A stretch of DNA of 64,000 nucleotides from an uncultured Alphaproteobacteria bacterium. Its GTDB lineage: Bacteria; Pseudomonadota; Alphaproteobacteria; RF32; CAG-239. Numbering within the stretch: position 1 is the stretch's first letter; the number at the start of each line of letters is the position of its first letter. This document shows, piece by piece, positions 1 to 9,573 of this stretch. The position numbers and the translations under genes are program-made. Under the pieces are notes generated by a model. The model worked only from the letters and a program-made list of their open reading frames with translations. It searched no databases and was not told the DNA's origin. The stretch is taken from positions 1 through 64,000 of the forward strand of contig CAKQNT010000002.1 of assembly GCA_934255405.1 (NCBI GenBank), given 5' to 3'.

Positions 1-290
1 ATAATAAAGCTGTGCTTATTAGGAGTGATTTGGTGGGGTTTGTTGTCGGCTTTTGGTTGGCAGTTGGCTGATTGTTGCGGGCTGTGGTTGGTGTGTCTGC
101 GGTTGGTGTTGAGGTGTTTTAGGCGTGGAAAGAAGGAGAACTTATGGTAACGAGCTTCTTGAAACGATGCTCTTGAATTCTGATTGTACATGAGTTGGAC
201 AAAAAAGCAGAGTCGACTCAAACAGAGTCTGACAAAGACTTTGAAAGAAATCAGCTTGGCGATTTTTTTGAAATTTTTTCATTTTTTCGC

Positions 291-319
291 TTGCAATGTG
301 GAGCGTGATGTGTTACAAA
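291..319 (+). promoter_or_regulatory. Candidate sigma70 promoter for the rpsJ operon
   Basis: TTGCAA at 291-296 and TACAAA at 314-319 are separated by 17 bp. Each hexamer matches consensus at 4 of 6 positions. Transcription from here would give an rpsJ leader of roughly 155 nt containing the hairpins at 386-457. It is a modest match judged by eye. Confidence 0.4.
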
Positions 320-385
320 GTGCGCACGACGAGTGAATTGCAGGGGAGACTCTGTGTTTTTGCTTGGATATAAAACATAATGCGT

Positions 386-457
386 TCCTTGCAGAGCAAG
401 GATCTGCCAAGTTTAACATTTAGATGGCAAATCTGAATAGCGAGATTTTGCCGTCTA
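386..457 (+). promoter_or_regulatory. Structured 5' leader of rpsJ with competing hairpins
   Basis: A 7-bp hairpin with an AGA triloop lies at 386-402. A 14-bp stem with one bulge joins 421-434 to 443-457 around an 8-nt loop. The segment GATCTGCCA at 401-409 can instead pair with 425-433 (8 of 9 positions), so two folds exclude each other. This is what an autoregulated ribosomal-protein leader looks like, but the regulator is unknown. Confidence 0.5.
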
Positions 458-482
458 GTTATAGGAAAAGTATTTTAATATG

Positions 483-791
483 ATGGATACACAAAATATC
501 AGAATTCGCCTCAAGGCTTTTGATCATCGTTTGCTTGATCTTTCTACTAAAGAGATTGTGCACACAGCCAAAAGAACAGGGGCAAATGTCAGAGGGCCTA
601 TTCCTCTGCCGACCAGAATCGAAAAGTTTACGGTAAACCGTTCTCCGCACGTAGATAAAAAATCTCGTGAGCAGTTCGAAATCCGCACTCACAAAAGACT
701 TCTGGATATTGTAGATCCTACACCGCAAACCGTAGATGCTTTGATGAAACTTGATCTGGCAGCCGGTGTTAATGTAGAGATCAAATTGTAA
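483..791 (+). CDS. rpsJ: 30S ribosomal protein S10
   Basis: S10 sits in the 30S head and, as NusE, links NusB/NusG to transcription antitermination. The 102-residue product matches the whole family from [11 protein letters not shown] to [12 protein letters not shown], including the RTHKRLLDI segment of the long loop. Two consecutive ATGs occur at 480 and 483. The second gives the usual alphaproteobacterial length, so I chose it, but the first cannot be excluded. It is the first gene of the S10 cluster, 65 bp ahead of rplC, and is preceded by a structured leader. Confidence 0.95.
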   Translation: MDTQNIRIRLKAFDHRLLDLSTKEIVHTAKRTGANVRGPIPLPTRIEKFTVNRSPHVDKKSREQFEIRTHKRLLDIVDPTPQTVDALMKLDLAAGVNVEIKL

Positions 792-856
792 TAATGTTAA
801 TGTTGGCTTTTTGAGTATAGGGAAAGTCAACCAATTAAGAAAAGGAAAAACTAATA

Positions 857-1585
857 ATGCGTACGGGTCTAATCGCAAAAAAGCTTGGAATGTCACGCGT
901 GTTTGAAATGGACGGGACACATGTTCCGGTTACTGTTTTGCATGTTGACGGGCTTGAAGTTGTTGATGTCAGAACCAAAGAGAAAGACGGTTATACCGCC
1001 GTTCAGCTGGGCTGTGGCAGCGTCAAGGCCAAGAACCTTTCTAAACCGTTGAAAGGTCATTTCGCCAAAGCTAATGTTGAGCCGAAGAAAAAATTGGCAG
1101 AATTCAGAGTATCTGATGATTGCTTGCTTTCTGTCGGTGATAAATTATCTGTAGAGCACTTTGTTCCTGGTCAATTCGTTGACGTATGCGGAACATCAAT
1201 CGGTAAAGGTTTTGCCGGTGTTATGAAACGCCACAACTTTGCCGGTTTGGAAGCAAGCCACGGTGTTTCTATTTCTCACCGTTCTCATGGTTCTACAGGA
1301 CAAAGACAAGATCCCGGTAAAGTATTCAAAGGCAAGAAAATGGCCGGCCATTTGGGTGATGAGCGTGTAACCGTTCAGAATCTGAAGGTTGTGTCTGTTG
1401 ATGCTGACAAAGGTTTGATTATGGTTAAGGGTGGCGTTCCCGGTGCTGAAAACGGCTGGGTATATGTTACCGATGCTGTTAAGAAACCTGCGTCTGTTAA
1501 ATTGCCGATGCCTGCCGGTTTGAAAAAAGTTGATGAACCTGTTGCAGTTAAAGCCGAAGCTGAGGCCCCGGCTGATAATGCATAG
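857..1585 (+). CDS. rplC: 50S ribosomal protein L3
   Basis: L3 is an early 50S assembly protein that binds 23S rRNA near the peptidyl transferase centre. The product has 242 residues. The diagnostic block [20 protein letters not shown] is present, including the glutamine (GQ) that PrmB methylates in many bacteria. The last ~25 residues form an Ala/Glu/Val-rich tail beyond the conserved fold, as in other alphaproteobacteria. An AAGGAAAA ribosome-binding site lies just upstream of the ATG. Confidence 0.97.
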   Translation: MRTGLIAKKLGMSRVFEMDGTHVPVTVLHVDGLEVVDVRTKEKDGYTAVQLGCGSVKAKNLSKPLKGHFAKANVEPKKKLAEFRVSDDCLLSVGDKLSVEHFVPGQFVDVCGTSIGKGFAGVMKRHNFAGLEASHGVSISHRSHGSTGQRQDPGKVFKGKKMAGHLGDERVTVQNLKVVSVDADKGLIMVKGGVPGAENGWVYVTDAVKKPASVKLPMPAGLKKVDEPVAVKAEAEAPADNA

Positions 1586-1604
1586 AAATTAAAGGATTGA
1601 AATT

Positions 1605-2225
1605 ATGAAACAGGACATCTTAAATTTAGAAAACAAAAATGTCGGATCTATCGAACTTGATGAATCTATTTTTGGATTGGAAGTTCGTCCGGACATTTTG
1701 CACCGCGTTGTAGTTTGGCAGTTGGCCAGATTGCAGTCGGGCAATCACAAAACCAAAGGCCGTTCTGAAGTTGCTTTGACTCCGGCAAAACCTTTCAAAC
1801 AAAAAGGTGGTGGTCGTGCTCGTCAGGGTTCTCGCAAGGGTACTCAGTTCAGAAAAGGTGGTATTGTATTTGGACCGGTTGTTCGTGATCACTCTCACGA
1901 TTTGACCAAAAAGTTCAGAAAACTTGGTCTGAAGACAGCTCTTTCTGCTAAGGCTAAAGAAGGTAATTTGGTTATCATCGACGAAGCTAAAATGTCAGCT
2001 CCGAAAACCAAAGAGCTCCAGAATAAACTGGCTGCTTGCGGTTTGTCCAACAGTTTGATTATTGACGGCAAGGAAGTTGATATGAACTTTGCTTTGGCTA
2101 CCAGAAATATTCTGGGTGTTGATGTATTGCCGACAATTGGTGCCAACGTATATGACATCTTGAGAAAAGACAAATTGGTTTTGACTAAAGATGCAGTTGT
2201 TTGCTTAGGAGAGAGATTGAAATGA
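1605..2225 (+). CDS. rplD: 50S ribosomal protein L4
   Basis: L4 binds 23S rRNA domain I and lines the exit tunnel with its extended loop. In E. coli it also represses its own operon. The 206-residue product shows the loop motif with [19 protein letters not shown] followed by FGP. Its stop overlaps the rplW start in an ATGA arrangement, suggesting translational coupling. Whether L4 acts on the leader at 386-457 cannot be judged from sequence alone. Confidence 0.97.
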   Translation: MKQDILNLENKNVGSIELDESIFGLEVRPDILHRVVVWQLARLQSGNHKTKGRSEVALTPAKPFKQKGGGRARQGSRKGTQFRKGGIVFGPVVRDHSHDLTKKFRKLGLKTALSAKAKEGNLVIIDEAKMSAPKTKELQNKLAACGLSNSLIIDGKEVDMNFALATRNILGVDVLPTIGANVYDILRKDKLVLTKDAVVCLGERLK

Positions 2226-2539
2226 GTAAGTCTGACAAAACAAACAATGTAACTGCAAAAATGTACGATACACTCGTTCGTCCGGTTATTACCGAGAAAT
2301 CTATGATTTCTTCAGAAGCCGGCAAGGTTACTTTTTTGGTTCCTTTGTCTGCCAGCAAAGATGAAGTTAAAGCCGCTGTTGAAGCTATCTTTAACGTTAA
2401 GGTAAACAAAGTAAATACAATTCGTCAATTCGGCAAAGAAAAACGTTTCAAGGGCTATCTTGGTCGTCGTTCTGACTTTAAGAAAGCTGTTGTTACTTTG
2501 GCCGAAGGTCAAAACATTGATGTTACTACAGGGATATAA
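2222..2539 (+). CDS. rplW: 50S ribosomal protein L23
   Basis: L23 surrounds the exit tunnel mouth and is the docking site for trigger factor and SRP. I start it at the ATG at 2222, which overlaps the rplD stop and follows a GGAGAG site at 2208, giving 105 residues. An in-frame start 21 nt upstream has no good ribosome-binding site. The motifs RPVITEKS and NVKVNKVNT are typical of the family. Confidence 0.96.
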   Translation: MSKSDKTNNVTAKMYDTLVRPVITEKSMISSEAGKVTFLVPLSASKDEVKAAVEAIFNVKVNKVNTIRQFGKEKRFKGYLGRRSDFKKAVVTLAEGQNIDVTTGI

Positions 2540-2542
2540 AAA

Positions 2543-3379
2543 ATGGCATTAAAAAATTATAAGCCCACATCTCCTGGACTTCGTCAGCTCGTTATCGTTG
2601 ATAGAAGCGAGCTCTACAAAGGCAAACCCGAAAAAACTCTGACTGTTGGTCTGACAAAAACCGGTGGTCGTGATAACTTCGGTCATGTTACCAGTCGCAG
2701 GATTGGTGGCGGTCATAAACGCAAATTGCGCGTAATTGACTTCAAACGTAATAAATTTGATTCTGAGGCTACTGTTGAGAGAATCGAATATGATCCGAAT
2801 CGTTCTGCATTCATTGCTTTGATTAGCTATGAAGACGGCGAAAAGGCTTATATTTTGGCTCCGCAGAGACTGAAAGCCGGTGACAAAGTTGTATCTTCCG
2901 CTAAGGCTGATATTAAACCGGGTAACGCAATGCCTCTGAAAAATATGCCGGTTGGTACAATTATTCACAACGTTGAGCTTAAAGTCGGTAAAGGCGGGCA
3001 GTTGGTTCGTTCTGCCGGTTGCTATGCTCAGTTGGTTGGTAAAGACGCCGGTTATGCTCAGTTGAAATTGAGCAGCGGTGAACTCCGTATTGTTCGTGAA
3101 GAGTGCTTGGCTACTGTCGGCGCCGTTTCCAATCCGGATAACCAGAATAAGTCACTTGGTAAAGCAGGCCGTAGTCGTTGGCTGGGCAATCGTCCGGTTT
3201 CTCGCGGTGTTGCTATGAACCCTGTTGATCACCCGCATGGTGGTGGTGAAGGTCGCACTTCGGGCGGTCGTCATCCGGTTACTCCTTGGGGTAAACCGAC
3301 TAAGGGTTACAAGACTCGTACTAATAAAAAGACGGATAAGTTCATTATGAGAAGCCGTCATGATAACAAGAAGAAATAA
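2543..3379 (+). CDS. rplB: 50S ribosomal protein L2
   Basis: L2 is a universal 23S rRNA-binding protein needed for subunit association and peptidyl transferase activity. The 278-residue length is standard. The C-terminal segment [19 protein letters not shown] contains the conserved histidine-rich loop that approaches the active site. The gene lies 3 nt after rplW, tightly within the operon. Confidence 0.98.
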   Translation: MALKNYKPTSPGLRQLVIVDRSELYKGKPEKTLTVGLTKTGGRDNFGHVTSRRIGGGHKRKLRVIDFKRNKFDSEATVERIEYDPNRSAFIALISYEDGEKAYILAPQRLKAGDKVVSSAKADIKPGNAMPLKNMPVGTIIHNVELKVGKGGQLVRSAGCYAQLVGKDAGYAQLKLSSGELRIVREECLATVGAVSNPDNQNKSLGKAGRSRWLGNRPVSRGVAMNPVDHPHGGGEGRTSGGRHPVTPWGKPTKGYKTRTNKKTDKFIMRSRHDNKKK

Positions 3380-3391
3380 GGAGATTTGCAT

Positions 3392-3673
3392 ATGACACGT
3401 TCCGTATGGAAAGGGCCGTTTGTTGATGGCTATCTTCTGAAAAAAGCTGAAGCTGCTAAGTCTTCAAGCCGTAATGAAGTGATTAAAATCTGGTCTCGCC
3501 GTTCTACAATGTTGCCGCAGTTTGTTGGTTTGACATTCGGTGTCCACAATGGTCACAAGTTTATTCCGGTATTGGTTACCGAGGATATGATTGGTCACAA
3601 ATTTGGTGAGTTTGCTCCTACCCGTACTTTTTACGGTCACGCAGCAGACAAAAAAGCTAAGAGAGGTGCATAA
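3392..3673 (+). CDS. rpsS: 30S ribosomal protein S19
   Basis: S19 is in the 30S head next to S13 and contacts the A-site finger. I use the ATG at 3392 after an AAGGAG ribosome-binding site, giving 93 residues beginning [13 protein letters not shown]. An in-frame ATG two codons earlier is too close to that site. The stop overlaps the start of rplV by one base. Confidence 0.97.
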   Translation: MTRSVWKGPFVDGYLLKKAEAAKSSSRNEVIKIWSRRSTMLPQFVGLTFGVHNGHKFIPVLVTEDMIGHKFGEFAPTRTFYGHAADKKAKRGA

Positions 3674-4047
3674 TGAGCAAGTCTAAAGACGCAAGAAGAG
3701 TTGCCGCAAATGAAGCTTTGGCTATTTGCCACTCTATCCGCACTTCTCCGCGCAAGCTGAATTTGGTTGCCGAATCGATCCGTGGCTTGGCCGTTTCTAA
3801 GGCTGTAGCTGAGCTGAGCTTTTCGAAGAAGAGAATTGCAAAAGTTGCTTTGGCAGTTTTGCACTCTGCAATCGCAAACGCTGAGAATAACCACCAGTTG
3901 AACATTGATAAGCTTTTTGTTAAAGAGGCTTTCGTGGGCAAAGGTTTAGTAATGAAACGTATGCACGCCAGAGGCCGTGGACGTGGAGCAAGAGTTTTGA
4001 AACCTTTCTCCAACATGACCATTGTCGTTGCCGAGCGTGGGGAGTAA
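3673..4047 (+). CDS. rplV: 50S ribosomal protein L22
   Basis: L22 reaches into the exit tunnel with a beta-hairpin. The product is 124 residues and ends with the hairpin-forming [15 protein letters not shown] region typical of L22. Its ATG shares the last base of the rpsS stop, and the next gene, rpsC, follows at once. Confidence 0.96.
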   Translation: MSKSKDARRVAANEALAICHSIRTSPRKLNLVAESIRGLAVSKAVAELSFSKKRIAKVALAVLHSAIANAENNHQLNIDKLFVKEAFVGKGLVMKRMHARGRGRGARVLKPFSNMTIVVAERGE

Positions 4048-4051
4048 ACTA

Positions 4052-4720
4052 ATGGGACAAAAAGTAAATCCTACCAGTCTTCGTCTCGGAGTTAACCGTA
4101 CATGGGATTCTCGTTGGTATGCAGACGATAAGTATGCAGATTACCTCCACGAAGATGTTAAAATTAAAGAATTTCTGAAAGACAAATTGGCTCAGGCCGG
4201 TGTCAGCAAGATTGTTATCGAACGTCCGGCTAAAAAAGCTCGCGTTACTATTCATTCCGCTCGTCCGGGTGTGGTAATCGGCAAAAAAGGTCAGGATATC
4301 GAAGCTTTGCGTAAAGAAATTCAGAAAATGACCGATTCCGAAGTTCAGTTGAACATTCTGGAAGTTAGAAAACCTGAGTTAGATGCTCAGTTGGTTGCTG
4401 ACAGCGTTGCTCAGCAGTTGGAGCGCCGTGTGGCTTTCCGTCGTGCTATGAAACGCGTTATGCAGTCTGCTTTGCGTTTGGGTGCCGAAGGCATTAAGGT
4501 TTGCTGCTCCGGACGTTTGGGCGGTGCTGAAATTGCCAGAACAGAGTATTATCGTGATGGTCGCGTGCCGTTGCACACTCTGCGTGCTGACATTGATTAT
4601 GCAACATCGACAGCTCACACCACTTATGGTGCCTGCGGCGTAAAAGTTTGGATCTATAAGGGTGAGATTATGGCTCATGATCCGATGGCGCAGGATAAAA
4701 AGCTGGCTGAGCAAAAGTAA
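4052..4720 (+). CDS. rpsC: 30S ribosomal protein S3
   Basis: S3 lies at the mRNA entry tunnel and contributes to helicase activity. I start at the ATG at 4052 (MGQKVNP), which has the GGGGAG site at 4039, rather than an in-frame start inside rplV. That gives 222 residues. The KH domain GxxG-type motif [10 protein letters not shown] and the C-terminal [20 protein letters not shown] are clear. Confidence 0.97.
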   Translation: MGQKVNPTSLRLGVNRTWDSRWYADDKYADYLHEDVKIKEFLKDKLAQAGVSKIVIERPAKKARVTIHSARPGVVIGKKGQDIEALRKEIQKMTDSEVQLNILEVRKPELDAQLVADSVAQQLERRVAFRRAMKRVMQSALRLGAEGIKVCCSGRLGGAEIARTEYYRDGRVPLHTLRADIDYATSTAHTTYGACGVKVWIYKGEIMAHDPMAQDKKLAEQK

Positions 4721-4732
4721 GGATAAGAAGAA

Positions 4733-5158
4733 ATGTTAAGTCCTAAAAGATTAAAGTTCCGCAAACAGCATAAGGGTCGTATCCACGGTCTGGCCAAAGG
4801 CGGATCAAACTTAGATTTCGGTTCATTCGGTTTGAAGGCTCTGACTCCGGATCGCATCACAGCTCGCCAGATTGAGGCTGCTCGTCGTGCTATTACCCGT
4901 GAGATGAAGAGAGTCGGAAGACTTTGGATCCGAATTTTCCCTGATGTTCCGGTGTCGGATAAACCGGCTGAGGTTCGTATGGGTAAAGGTAAGGGCTCTG
5001 TTGAATTCTGGGTTGCCAGAGTTAAACCCGGTCGTATTCTGTTTGAAGCAGAAGGAATCGATGAAGAGACTGCACGCGCTGCTTTTGCTTTGGGTGCTGC
5101 CAAATTGCCGATTAAGACCAAGTTTGTTAAGAAACTTAATTCAGAGCAAGGAGCCTAA
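4733..5158 (+). CDS. rplP: 50S ribosomal protein L16
   Basis: L16 organises the A-site region of the 50S subunit. The 141-residue product begins [16 protein letters not shown] and contains [20 protein letters not shown], both diagnostic. RMGKGKG includes the arginine that the hydroxylase YcfD modifies in some bacteria. It lies between rpsC and rpmC. Confidence 0.97.
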   Translation: MLSPKRLKFRKQHKGRIHGLAKGGSNLDFGSFGLKALTPDRITARQIEAARRAITREMKRVGRLWIRIFPDVPVSDKPAEVRMGKGKGSVEFWVARVKPGRILFEAEGIDEETARAAFALGAAKLPIKTKFVKKLNSEQGA

Positions 5159-5160
5159 AA

Positions 5161-5358
5161 ATGGTAAAAACTAAAGATCTTCGTGCTATGAGTATTGATG
5201 AACTTGAGGCAAAGCTGGTCGAATGCAAAAAAGAACAGTTTAACCTTCGGGTGCAACAATCTACTGGACAATTACAAAATACTGCTGTATTAAAGAGTGT
5301 CCGCAAAGAAGTAGCCAAAATCAACACGCTCATTGCTGAGCGCAAGAAGAATAGTTAG
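5161..5358 (+). CDS. rpmC: 50S ribosomal protein L29
   Basis: L29 is a small two-helix protein at the exit tunnel beside L23. The 65 residues include the family patterns [18 protein letters not shown] and IAKINTLI-like NTLIAERKK. It starts 2 nt after rplP and is followed by rpsQ after about 10 nt. Confidence 0.95.
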   Translation: MVKTKDLRAMSIDELEAKLVECKKEQFNLRVQQSTGQLQNTAVLKSVRKEVAKINTLIAERKKNS

Positions 5359-5368
5359 GAGAAAAAAT

Positions 5369-5617
5369 ATGCCTAAAAGAATTCTTCAGGGTGTTGTTGT
5401 AAGCGACAAGCAGGATAAGACCGTTATCGTTCGCGTTGAACGTCAGGTTATGCATCCTGTTTATAAGAAGTTCATCAAGAAAAGCAAAAAATATGCGGCT
5501 CATGATGAAAACAACCAATGCAAAGTCGGCGATACTGTACGAATCGTAGAATCCGTACCTTATTCTAAGACGAAGTGCTGGACTGTTATTAACAGCAATG
5601 ATGCTGTTGAAGCTTAA
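5369..5617 (+). CDS. rpsQ: 30S ribosomal protein S17
   Basis: S17 is a primary binder of 16S rRNA in the 30S body. I start at the ATG at 5369 ([18 protein letters not shown]), preceded by TAGGAG, giving 82 residues. The in-frame start upstream lies inside rpmC. The motif [15 protein letters not shown] is the usual S17 OB-fold segment. This is the last gene before an unusual 167-bp gap. Confidence 0.96.
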   Translation: MPKRILQGVVVSDKQDKTVIVRVERQVMHPVYKKFIKKSKKYAAHDENNQCKVGDTVRIVESVPYSKTKCWTVINSNDAVEA

Positions 5618-5669
5618 ATAAAGTCAACAAACACCTAGAGGGGTTAGCTTTTTTAAGCGTCGATAAATA

Positions 5670-5733
5670 GGTTTTTGCGGTCGGTGAAAATTTGCGCCGG
5701 AAGGCAATAGAATTTTCCCTGCCGCGGAAAACC
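5670..5733 (+). promoter_or_regulatory. Nested hairpin leader before rplN (spc segment)
   Basis: Within the gap between rpsQ and rplN, three stems nest. The outer one pairs GGTTTT-GCGG (5670-5680) with CCGC-AAAACC (5722-5733). The inner one pairs GAAAATT (5686-5692) with AATTTTC (5711-5717). The apical GCC-GGAA-GGC (5696-5705) has a GNRA-type loop. GATTTTT follows the outer stem, so it could attenuate transcription or bind a ribosomal protein. The function is inferred. Confidence 0.55.
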
Positions 5734-5784
5734 GATTTTTGAAGAGCTGATAAAGCTAAACAATTTAGAAAAAGGAATTAAAAA

Positions 5785-6153
5785 ATGATTCAAATGCAAA
5801 CCAACCTTGATGTAGCCGATAACTCGGGTGCGCGTCAGGTGCAGTGCATTAAGGTGCTTGGCGGGTCCAAGAGAATGCACGCTACCGTGGGCGACGTTAT
5901 TGTCGTTGCCATTAAGGATGCTATTCCTAAGGGTCGTGTTAAGAAAGGTGATGTTATGAAGGCAGTTATTGTTCGTACTGCATCTGACATCAGACGCAAA
6001 GACGGATCTGTTATCCGCTTTGACAAGAATGCCGCCGTTTTGATTAATAAAGACGGTGAGCCAATCGGCACTCGTATCTTTGGTCCTGTTACCAGAGAAT
6101 TGCGTGCCAAGAAATTTATGAAAATTATTTCATTAGCACCGGAGGTATTATAA
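5785..6153 (+). CDS. rplN: 50S ribosomal protein L14
   Basis: L14 forms an intersubunit bridge and binds the assembly silencer RsfS in many bacteria. The 122-residue product matches the family end to end ([20 protein letters not shown], then [11 protein letters not shown]). It begins the spc segment after a structured 167-bp gap, and its stop overlaps the rplX start. Confidence 0.97.
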   Translation: MIQMQTNLDVADNSGARQVQCIKVLGGSKRMHATVGDVIVVAIKDAIPKGRVKKGDVMKAVIVRTASDIRRKDGSVIRFDKNAAVLINKDGEPIGTRIFGPVTRELRAKKFMKIISLAPEVL

Positions 6154-6461
6154 TGCCTAAGTTGAAAATTAAAAAGGGTGACCAAGTTGTCGTTTTGTCA
6201 GGTGATGACAAAGGCAAAACTGGTGAAGTAGTAAAAGCTATGCCTAAAGAGAATAAGGTTGTGGTTCAGGGTGTTAACTTGGTTAAACGCCACACAAAGC
6301 CCAGCCAGACAACTCCGGGCGGAATTGTTACTAAAGAAGCGCCGATCCATGTTTCTAACGTGGCTCTGGCCAAAGACGGTAAGGCAACTAAAGTTGGCTA
6401 TAAGACCGTTGACGGCAAAAAAGTGCGCGTTGCTCGTAAAACCGGTGAAGTAATCGATTAA
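6153..6461 (+). CDS. rplX: 50S ribosomal protein L24
   Basis: L24 initiates 50S assembly. The KOW motif is visible near the N terminus ([20 protein letters not shown]), followed by [13 protein letters not shown]. The length is 102 residues. It overlaps rplN by one base and runs straight into rplE. Confidence 0.97.
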   Translation: MPKLKIKKGDQVVVLSGDDKGKTGEVVKAMPKENKVVVQGVNLVKRHTKPSQTTPGGIVTKEAPIHVSNVALAKDGKATKVGYKTVDGKKVRVARKTGEVID

Positions 6462-6475
6462 TGGGAGAAAAATTT

Positions 6476-7015
6476 ATGGCAAATTTTGAGACATTGTACA
6501 ATGACGTCATAAAAAAATCTCTTGTGGAGAAATTCGGTTACACCAACCCACATGAGATTCCGAAGCTGACTAAAATTGTGCTGAATATGGGTGTCGGCGA
6601 TGCCGTTACCGATAAGAAAAAGCTCAACAATGCAGTTGAAGAGCTTGCTTTGATCGCCGGTCAGAAACCGGTTGTTACCAAGGCTCGTAAATCTATCGCT
6701 ACCTTTAAATTGAGAGAAGGTATGCCGATTGGTTGCAAGGTAACTCTGCGTTCTACCAGAATGTATGAGTTTCTGGAAAGATTGATTAACATGGCTTTGC
6801 CCCGCGTTAGAGATTTTCACGGTATTTCCGGTAAAAACTTTGACGGAAAAGGCAACTTTGCTTTTGGTATCAAAGAGCAGATAATCTTCCCCGAGATCAA
6901 CTATGATAAGGTTGAAAATGTTCGCGGTATGGATGTATGCATTTGCACCAGCGCAAAGACTGATGAAGAAGCTAAGGCTCTTATCACTGGCTTTAACTTT
7001 CCTTACAAGAAATAA
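6476..7015 (+). CDS. rplE: 50S ribosomal protein L5
   Basis: L5 carries 5S rRNA into the central protuberance together with L18. I start at the ATG at 6476 because GGGAGA at 6463 is an ideal ribosome-binding site and gives 179 residues, the family's standard length. An in-frame ATG at 6461 would place that site inside the coding sequence. Motifs seen are [12 protein letters not shown] and [16 protein letters not shown]. Confidence 0.97.
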   Translation: MANFETLYNDVIKKSLVEKFGYTNPHEIPKLTKIVLNMGVGDAVTDKKKLNNAVEELALIAGQKPVVTKARKSIATFKLREGMPIGCKVTLRSTRMYEFLERLINMALPRVRDFHGISGKNFDGKGNFAFGIKEQIIFPEINYDKVENVRGMDVCICTSAKTDEEAKALITGFNFPYKK

Positions 7016-7027
7016 GGGGAATAAACC

Positions 7028-7333
7028 ATGGCAAAAACAAGTTCTGTTTTCAGAAACCTGAAAAGAGCCAAAATGGCTGAGAAGTTTGCTTCTCGTCGTT
7101 CTAAGCTCAAAAAGATAGTTATGGATAAAACTCTTTCTCCTGAAGAAAGATTCCAAGCTACTTTGAAATTGGCTGAGATGCCGCGTAACTCTGCAAAGAT
7201 TCGTTATCGTAATCGTTGCAAACTTACCGGTCGTTCTCGTGGTGTGTACCGGAAATTCGGTTTGTCTCGTAATGAATTGCGCGACATGGCCAGCTTTGGC
7301 GAAATTCCGGGTTTGGTTAAATCCAGCTGGTAG
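7028..7333 (+). CDS. rpsN: 30S ribosomal protein S14 (zinc-free type)
   Basis: S14 is a 30S head protein. This 101-residue form lacks the CxxC zinc-binding pairs of the short type, so it is the long zinc-independent variant usual in Proteobacteria. The C-terminal [20 protein letters not shown] is diagnostic. Confidence 0.97.
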   Translation: MAKTSSVFRNLKRAKMAEKFASRRSKLKKIVMDKTLSPEERFQATLKLAEMPRNSAKIRYRNRCKLTGRSRGVYRKFGLSRNELRDMASFGEIPGLVKSSW

Positions 7334-7345
7334 GAGGTAAGAGAT

Positions 7346-7744
7346 ATGTCTATGTCTGATCCTTTGGGCGATATGCTCACACGCATTAGAAACGCACAAA
7401 GAGCGAAGAAGAGTGAAGTTGTATCACCTGCTTCCCGCTTGCGTGAAAATGTTTTGGAAGTTCTCAAAAAAGAGGGTTACATTCAAGGTTACGAGAGAAC
7501 CAATGTTCGCCCCGGTGTTGATGAGCTTCGCATTAAGTTGAAGTATCATGAAGGTACTTCTGTTATTACTGAAATTTATCGTGTATCTACTCCGGGACGC
7601 AGAGTTTATTCCAGCGTTAAAGATCTTCCGAGAGTTTATAACGGTCTTGGTATTTCAATCATTTCTACACCGTCCGGTGTTATGAGCGATAACGAAGCTC
7701 GTAAGGCTAATGTTGGTGGCGAAATCTTGTGCCAGGTATTTTAA
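7346..7744 (+). CDS. rpsH: 30S ribosomal protein S8
   Basis: S8 binds the central domain of 16S rRNA and, in E. coli, represses the spc operon. The 132 residues begin [17 protein letters not shown] and end with the typical [22 protein letters not shown] site lies at 7333-7337. The first ATG (7346) is kept, with an alternative two codons later. Confidence 0.96.
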   Translation: MSMSDPLGDMLTRIRNAQRAKKSEVVSPASRLRENVLEVLKKEGYIQGYERTNVRPGVDELRIKLKYHEGTSVITEIYRVSTPGRRVYSSVKDLPRVYNGLGISIISTPSGVMSDNEARKANVGGEILCQVF

Positions 7745-7756
7745 GGGAGAAAATGG

Positions 7757-8296
7757 ATGTCTAGAATTGGTAAATATCCGGTTATCGTCCCTGAAGGCGT
7801 TAAAGTTGTTGTTGAAGGAAATATGGTTAAAGCCAGCGGTAAGCTGGGCGAATTGAGCCATTCTTTCGATGCTGAACATATTGCCGTTGAAGTTGCAGAT
7901 AATAAAATCGTTGTTACTCCGAAACTCGAGACCAAACATTCTCGCGCTTTGTGGGGTACTACCAGAGCCAACATCAACACCATCGTTAAGGGTGTTCATG
8001 ACGGTTTCACTAAAAATCTGGAACTGGTTGGCGTTGGTTATAAAGCTCGTGTAGAAGGCAGCAATAAATTGGTGTTGTCATTGGGTTTCTCTCATGATGT
8101 ACCGGTTGAGGCTCCTAAGGGCATCAAAGTAGCTTGCCCGTCTGCTACTCAGATAACCATCTCCGGCGCTGATAAACAACTTGTCGGTCAATTTGCTGCG
8201 GAAATTCGCAAATTTAGAAAACCCGAGCCTTATAAAGGCAAAGGCGTTAAGTATGAAGGCGAATACATCCGTCGTAAAGAAGGCAAGAAGAAATAA
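7757..8296 (+). CDS. rplF: 50S ribosomal protein L6
   Basis: L6 lies near the factor-binding site of the 50S subunit. The product is 179 residues with both repeat halves of the L6 fold. The C-terminal [20 protein letters not shown] is diagnostic. It sits between rpsH and rplR as usual. Confidence 0.97.
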   Translation: MSRIGKYPVIVPEGVKVVVEGNMVKASGKLGELSHSFDAEHIAVEVADNKIVVTPKLETKHSRALWGTTRANINTIVKGVHDGFTKNLELVGVGYKARVEGSNKLVLSLGFSHDVPVEAPKGIKVACPSATQITISGADKQLVGQFAAEIRKFRKPEPYKGKGVKYEGEYIRRKEGKKK

Positions 8297-8307
8297 GGAT
8301 TAAATTA

Positions 8308-8670
8308 ATGAATACGCCAAGAGAATTGTTTCAAAAGAGAAAAGGCCGTGTTCGGTCTGCTCTGAAAAAGGCTGCGAATGGAAAGATGAGATTGTCTGTA
8401 TTTCGCAGTAATATGCATGTATATGCTCAGATTATTGACGATGCTAAAGGTGCAACAATTGCTTCTGCTTCTACTTTGGAAAAAGAAGTTCGCGATCAGA
8501 TTAAAAAATCTTCTAACATCGAAGCTGCAAGCTTTATTGGTAAATTGGTTGCTGAAAGAGCTATTAAGGCCGGTGTTAGCGAGGTTATCTTTGACCGCGG
8601 CGGTTACATCTATCATGGTCGGGTTAAAGCCTTGGCCGATGCAGCTCGTGAAGCTGGCTTGAAATTCTAG
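8308..8670 (+). CDS. rplR: 50S ribosomal protein L18
   Basis: L18 binds 5S rRNA with L5. The 120-residue product has the basic N terminus ([20 protein letters not shown]) and ends with [20 protein letters not shown], matching the family. It is followed after 11 nt by rpsE. Confidence 0.97.
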   Translation: MNTPRELFQKRKGRVRSALKKAANGKMRLSVFRSNMHVYAQIIDDAKGATIASASTLEKEVRDQIKKSSNIEAASFIGKLVAERAIKAGVSEVIFDRGGYIYHGRVKALADAAREAGLKF

Positions 8671-8681
8671 GAGTTTGAAAA

Positions 8682-9251
8682 ATGGCACAACAAGCTGTAG
8701 ATCGTCATAATAAGATGGAAAAGAAAGATGAATTGGTTGAGAAACTGGTTCACATTAATCGTGTAGCTAAAACCGTTAAAGGCGGCCGCACAATGTCTTT
8801 TGCTGCTATCGTTGTCGTTGGTGACCAAAAGGGTCGCGTCGGCTTCGGTTCCGGTAAGGCTAGTGAGGTTCCTGAGGCTATTACCAAAGCTACCAACGAA
8901 GCTAAAAAGAACATGGTTCGTATTCCGCTGCGTGAGGGCAGAACTCTGCATCACGATGTGGCAGGCCGTTTTGGCGCCGGTAAAGTTTACTTGCGCACAG
9001 CTCCTGCCGGTACCGGTGTTATTGCCGGCGGCCCGATGCGTGCTATCTTCGAAGTTCTCGGAATTCAGGACGTAGTTGCTAAATCTTTGGGTTCTAACAA
9101 CCCTTACAATATGATTAAAGCGACTTTCAACGCTCTGGAAGCTATCAATTCACCGCGCATGGTTGCTGCAAAACGCGGCAAAAAAGTTGGTGATATTGTA
9201 AGCCGCCGTGAGAACACAGCTAATGCAAAACTTAGCGTAGAGGAGGCTTAA
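8682..9251 (+). CDS. rpsE: 30S ribosomal protein S5
   Basis: S5 affects decoding accuracy and mRNA entry. The 189-residue product has the S5 RNA-binding domain ([15 protein letters not shown]) and the C-terminal [19 protein letters not shown] region. The last three bases precede rpmD by 3 nt with a GAGGAGG site inside the end of rpsE. Confidence 0.97.
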   Translation: MAQQAVDRHNKMEKKDELVEKLVHINRVAKTVKGGRTMSFAAIVVVGDQKGRVGFGSGKASEVPEAITKATNEAKKNMVRIPLREGRTLHHDVAGRFGAGKVYLRTAPAGTGVIAGGPMRAIFEVLGIQDVVAKSLGSNNPYNMIKATFNALEAINSPRMVAAKRGKKVGDIVSRRENTANAKLSVEEA

Positions 9252-9254
9252 ACC

Positions 9255-9440
9255 ATGGCTAGCAAAAAAATGATTAAAGTTACCCAAATCAAGAGCCCGA
9301 TCGGTCGTCCGGCCGTTCAGAGAGCTACCTTAATCGGTCTTGGTCTGAACAAGATGTACAAGACTTCCGAGTTGGAGGATACTCCTGCTGTTCGCGGTAT
9401 GATTAAGAAGGTTGCTCACTTGGTTAAAGTCGAAGAGTAG
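9255..9440 (+). CDS. rpmD: 50S ribosomal protein L30
   Basis: L30 is a small 50S protein of 61 residues here. The core [20 protein letters not shown] followed by [11 protein letters not shown] matches the family. A structured intergenic element separates it from rplO. Confidence 0.96.
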   Translation: MASKKMIKVTQIKSPIGRPAVQRATLIGLGLNKMYKTSELEDTPAVRGMIKKVAHLVKVEE

Positions 9441-9444
9441 AAAA

Positions 9445-9530
9445 GCTTGCAAAGCGGGCTTCAAATCGAGGGATTTGAGTGCTTATGTACTAATTGGGTA
9501 CACCGCGCCTCAAATCCCGCGATAGCAAGC
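9445..9530 (+). repeat. Diverged GTAC-hairpin element between rpmD and rplO
   Basis: The outer arm GCTTGC (9445-9450) pairs with GCAAGC (9525-9530). The middle stem GGGATTTGAG (9470-9479) pairs perfectly with CTCAAATCCC (9509-9518). The apex is GTAC, 7 nt, GTAC (9487-9501). This layout mirrors the larger repeats at 24702, 44923, 49248 and 53692, though the sequence is diverged. It may be an old family member or an independent structure. Confidence 0.5.
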
Positions 9531-9573
9531 CGGCTTATTAAGTTTTTTATAAAATTGTTTAAGGTGAAGAAAA

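Larger units (their letters stand above)
1..482. other. Non-coding region upstream of rpsJ
   Basis: I see no supportable gene here. Bases 1-130 are strikingly G+T-rich on the + strand. A small hairpin sits at 1-20, a GAGTCGACTC palindrome at 210-219, a candidate promoter at 291-319 and a structured leader at 386-457. The region probably separates the rpsJ operon from an upstream translation gene outside the window, which is inference. Confidence 0.5.

Noticed and set aside
1..130. G+T-rich stretch possibly coding on the minus strand
   Set aside because: A frame is open at the window edge, but there is no start codon, ribosome-binding site or recognisable protein, so I cannot support a gene.
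459..920. Long minus-strand frame across rpsJ
   Set aside because: It is antisense to a certain ribosomal gene, has no ribosome-binding site and no family resemblance.
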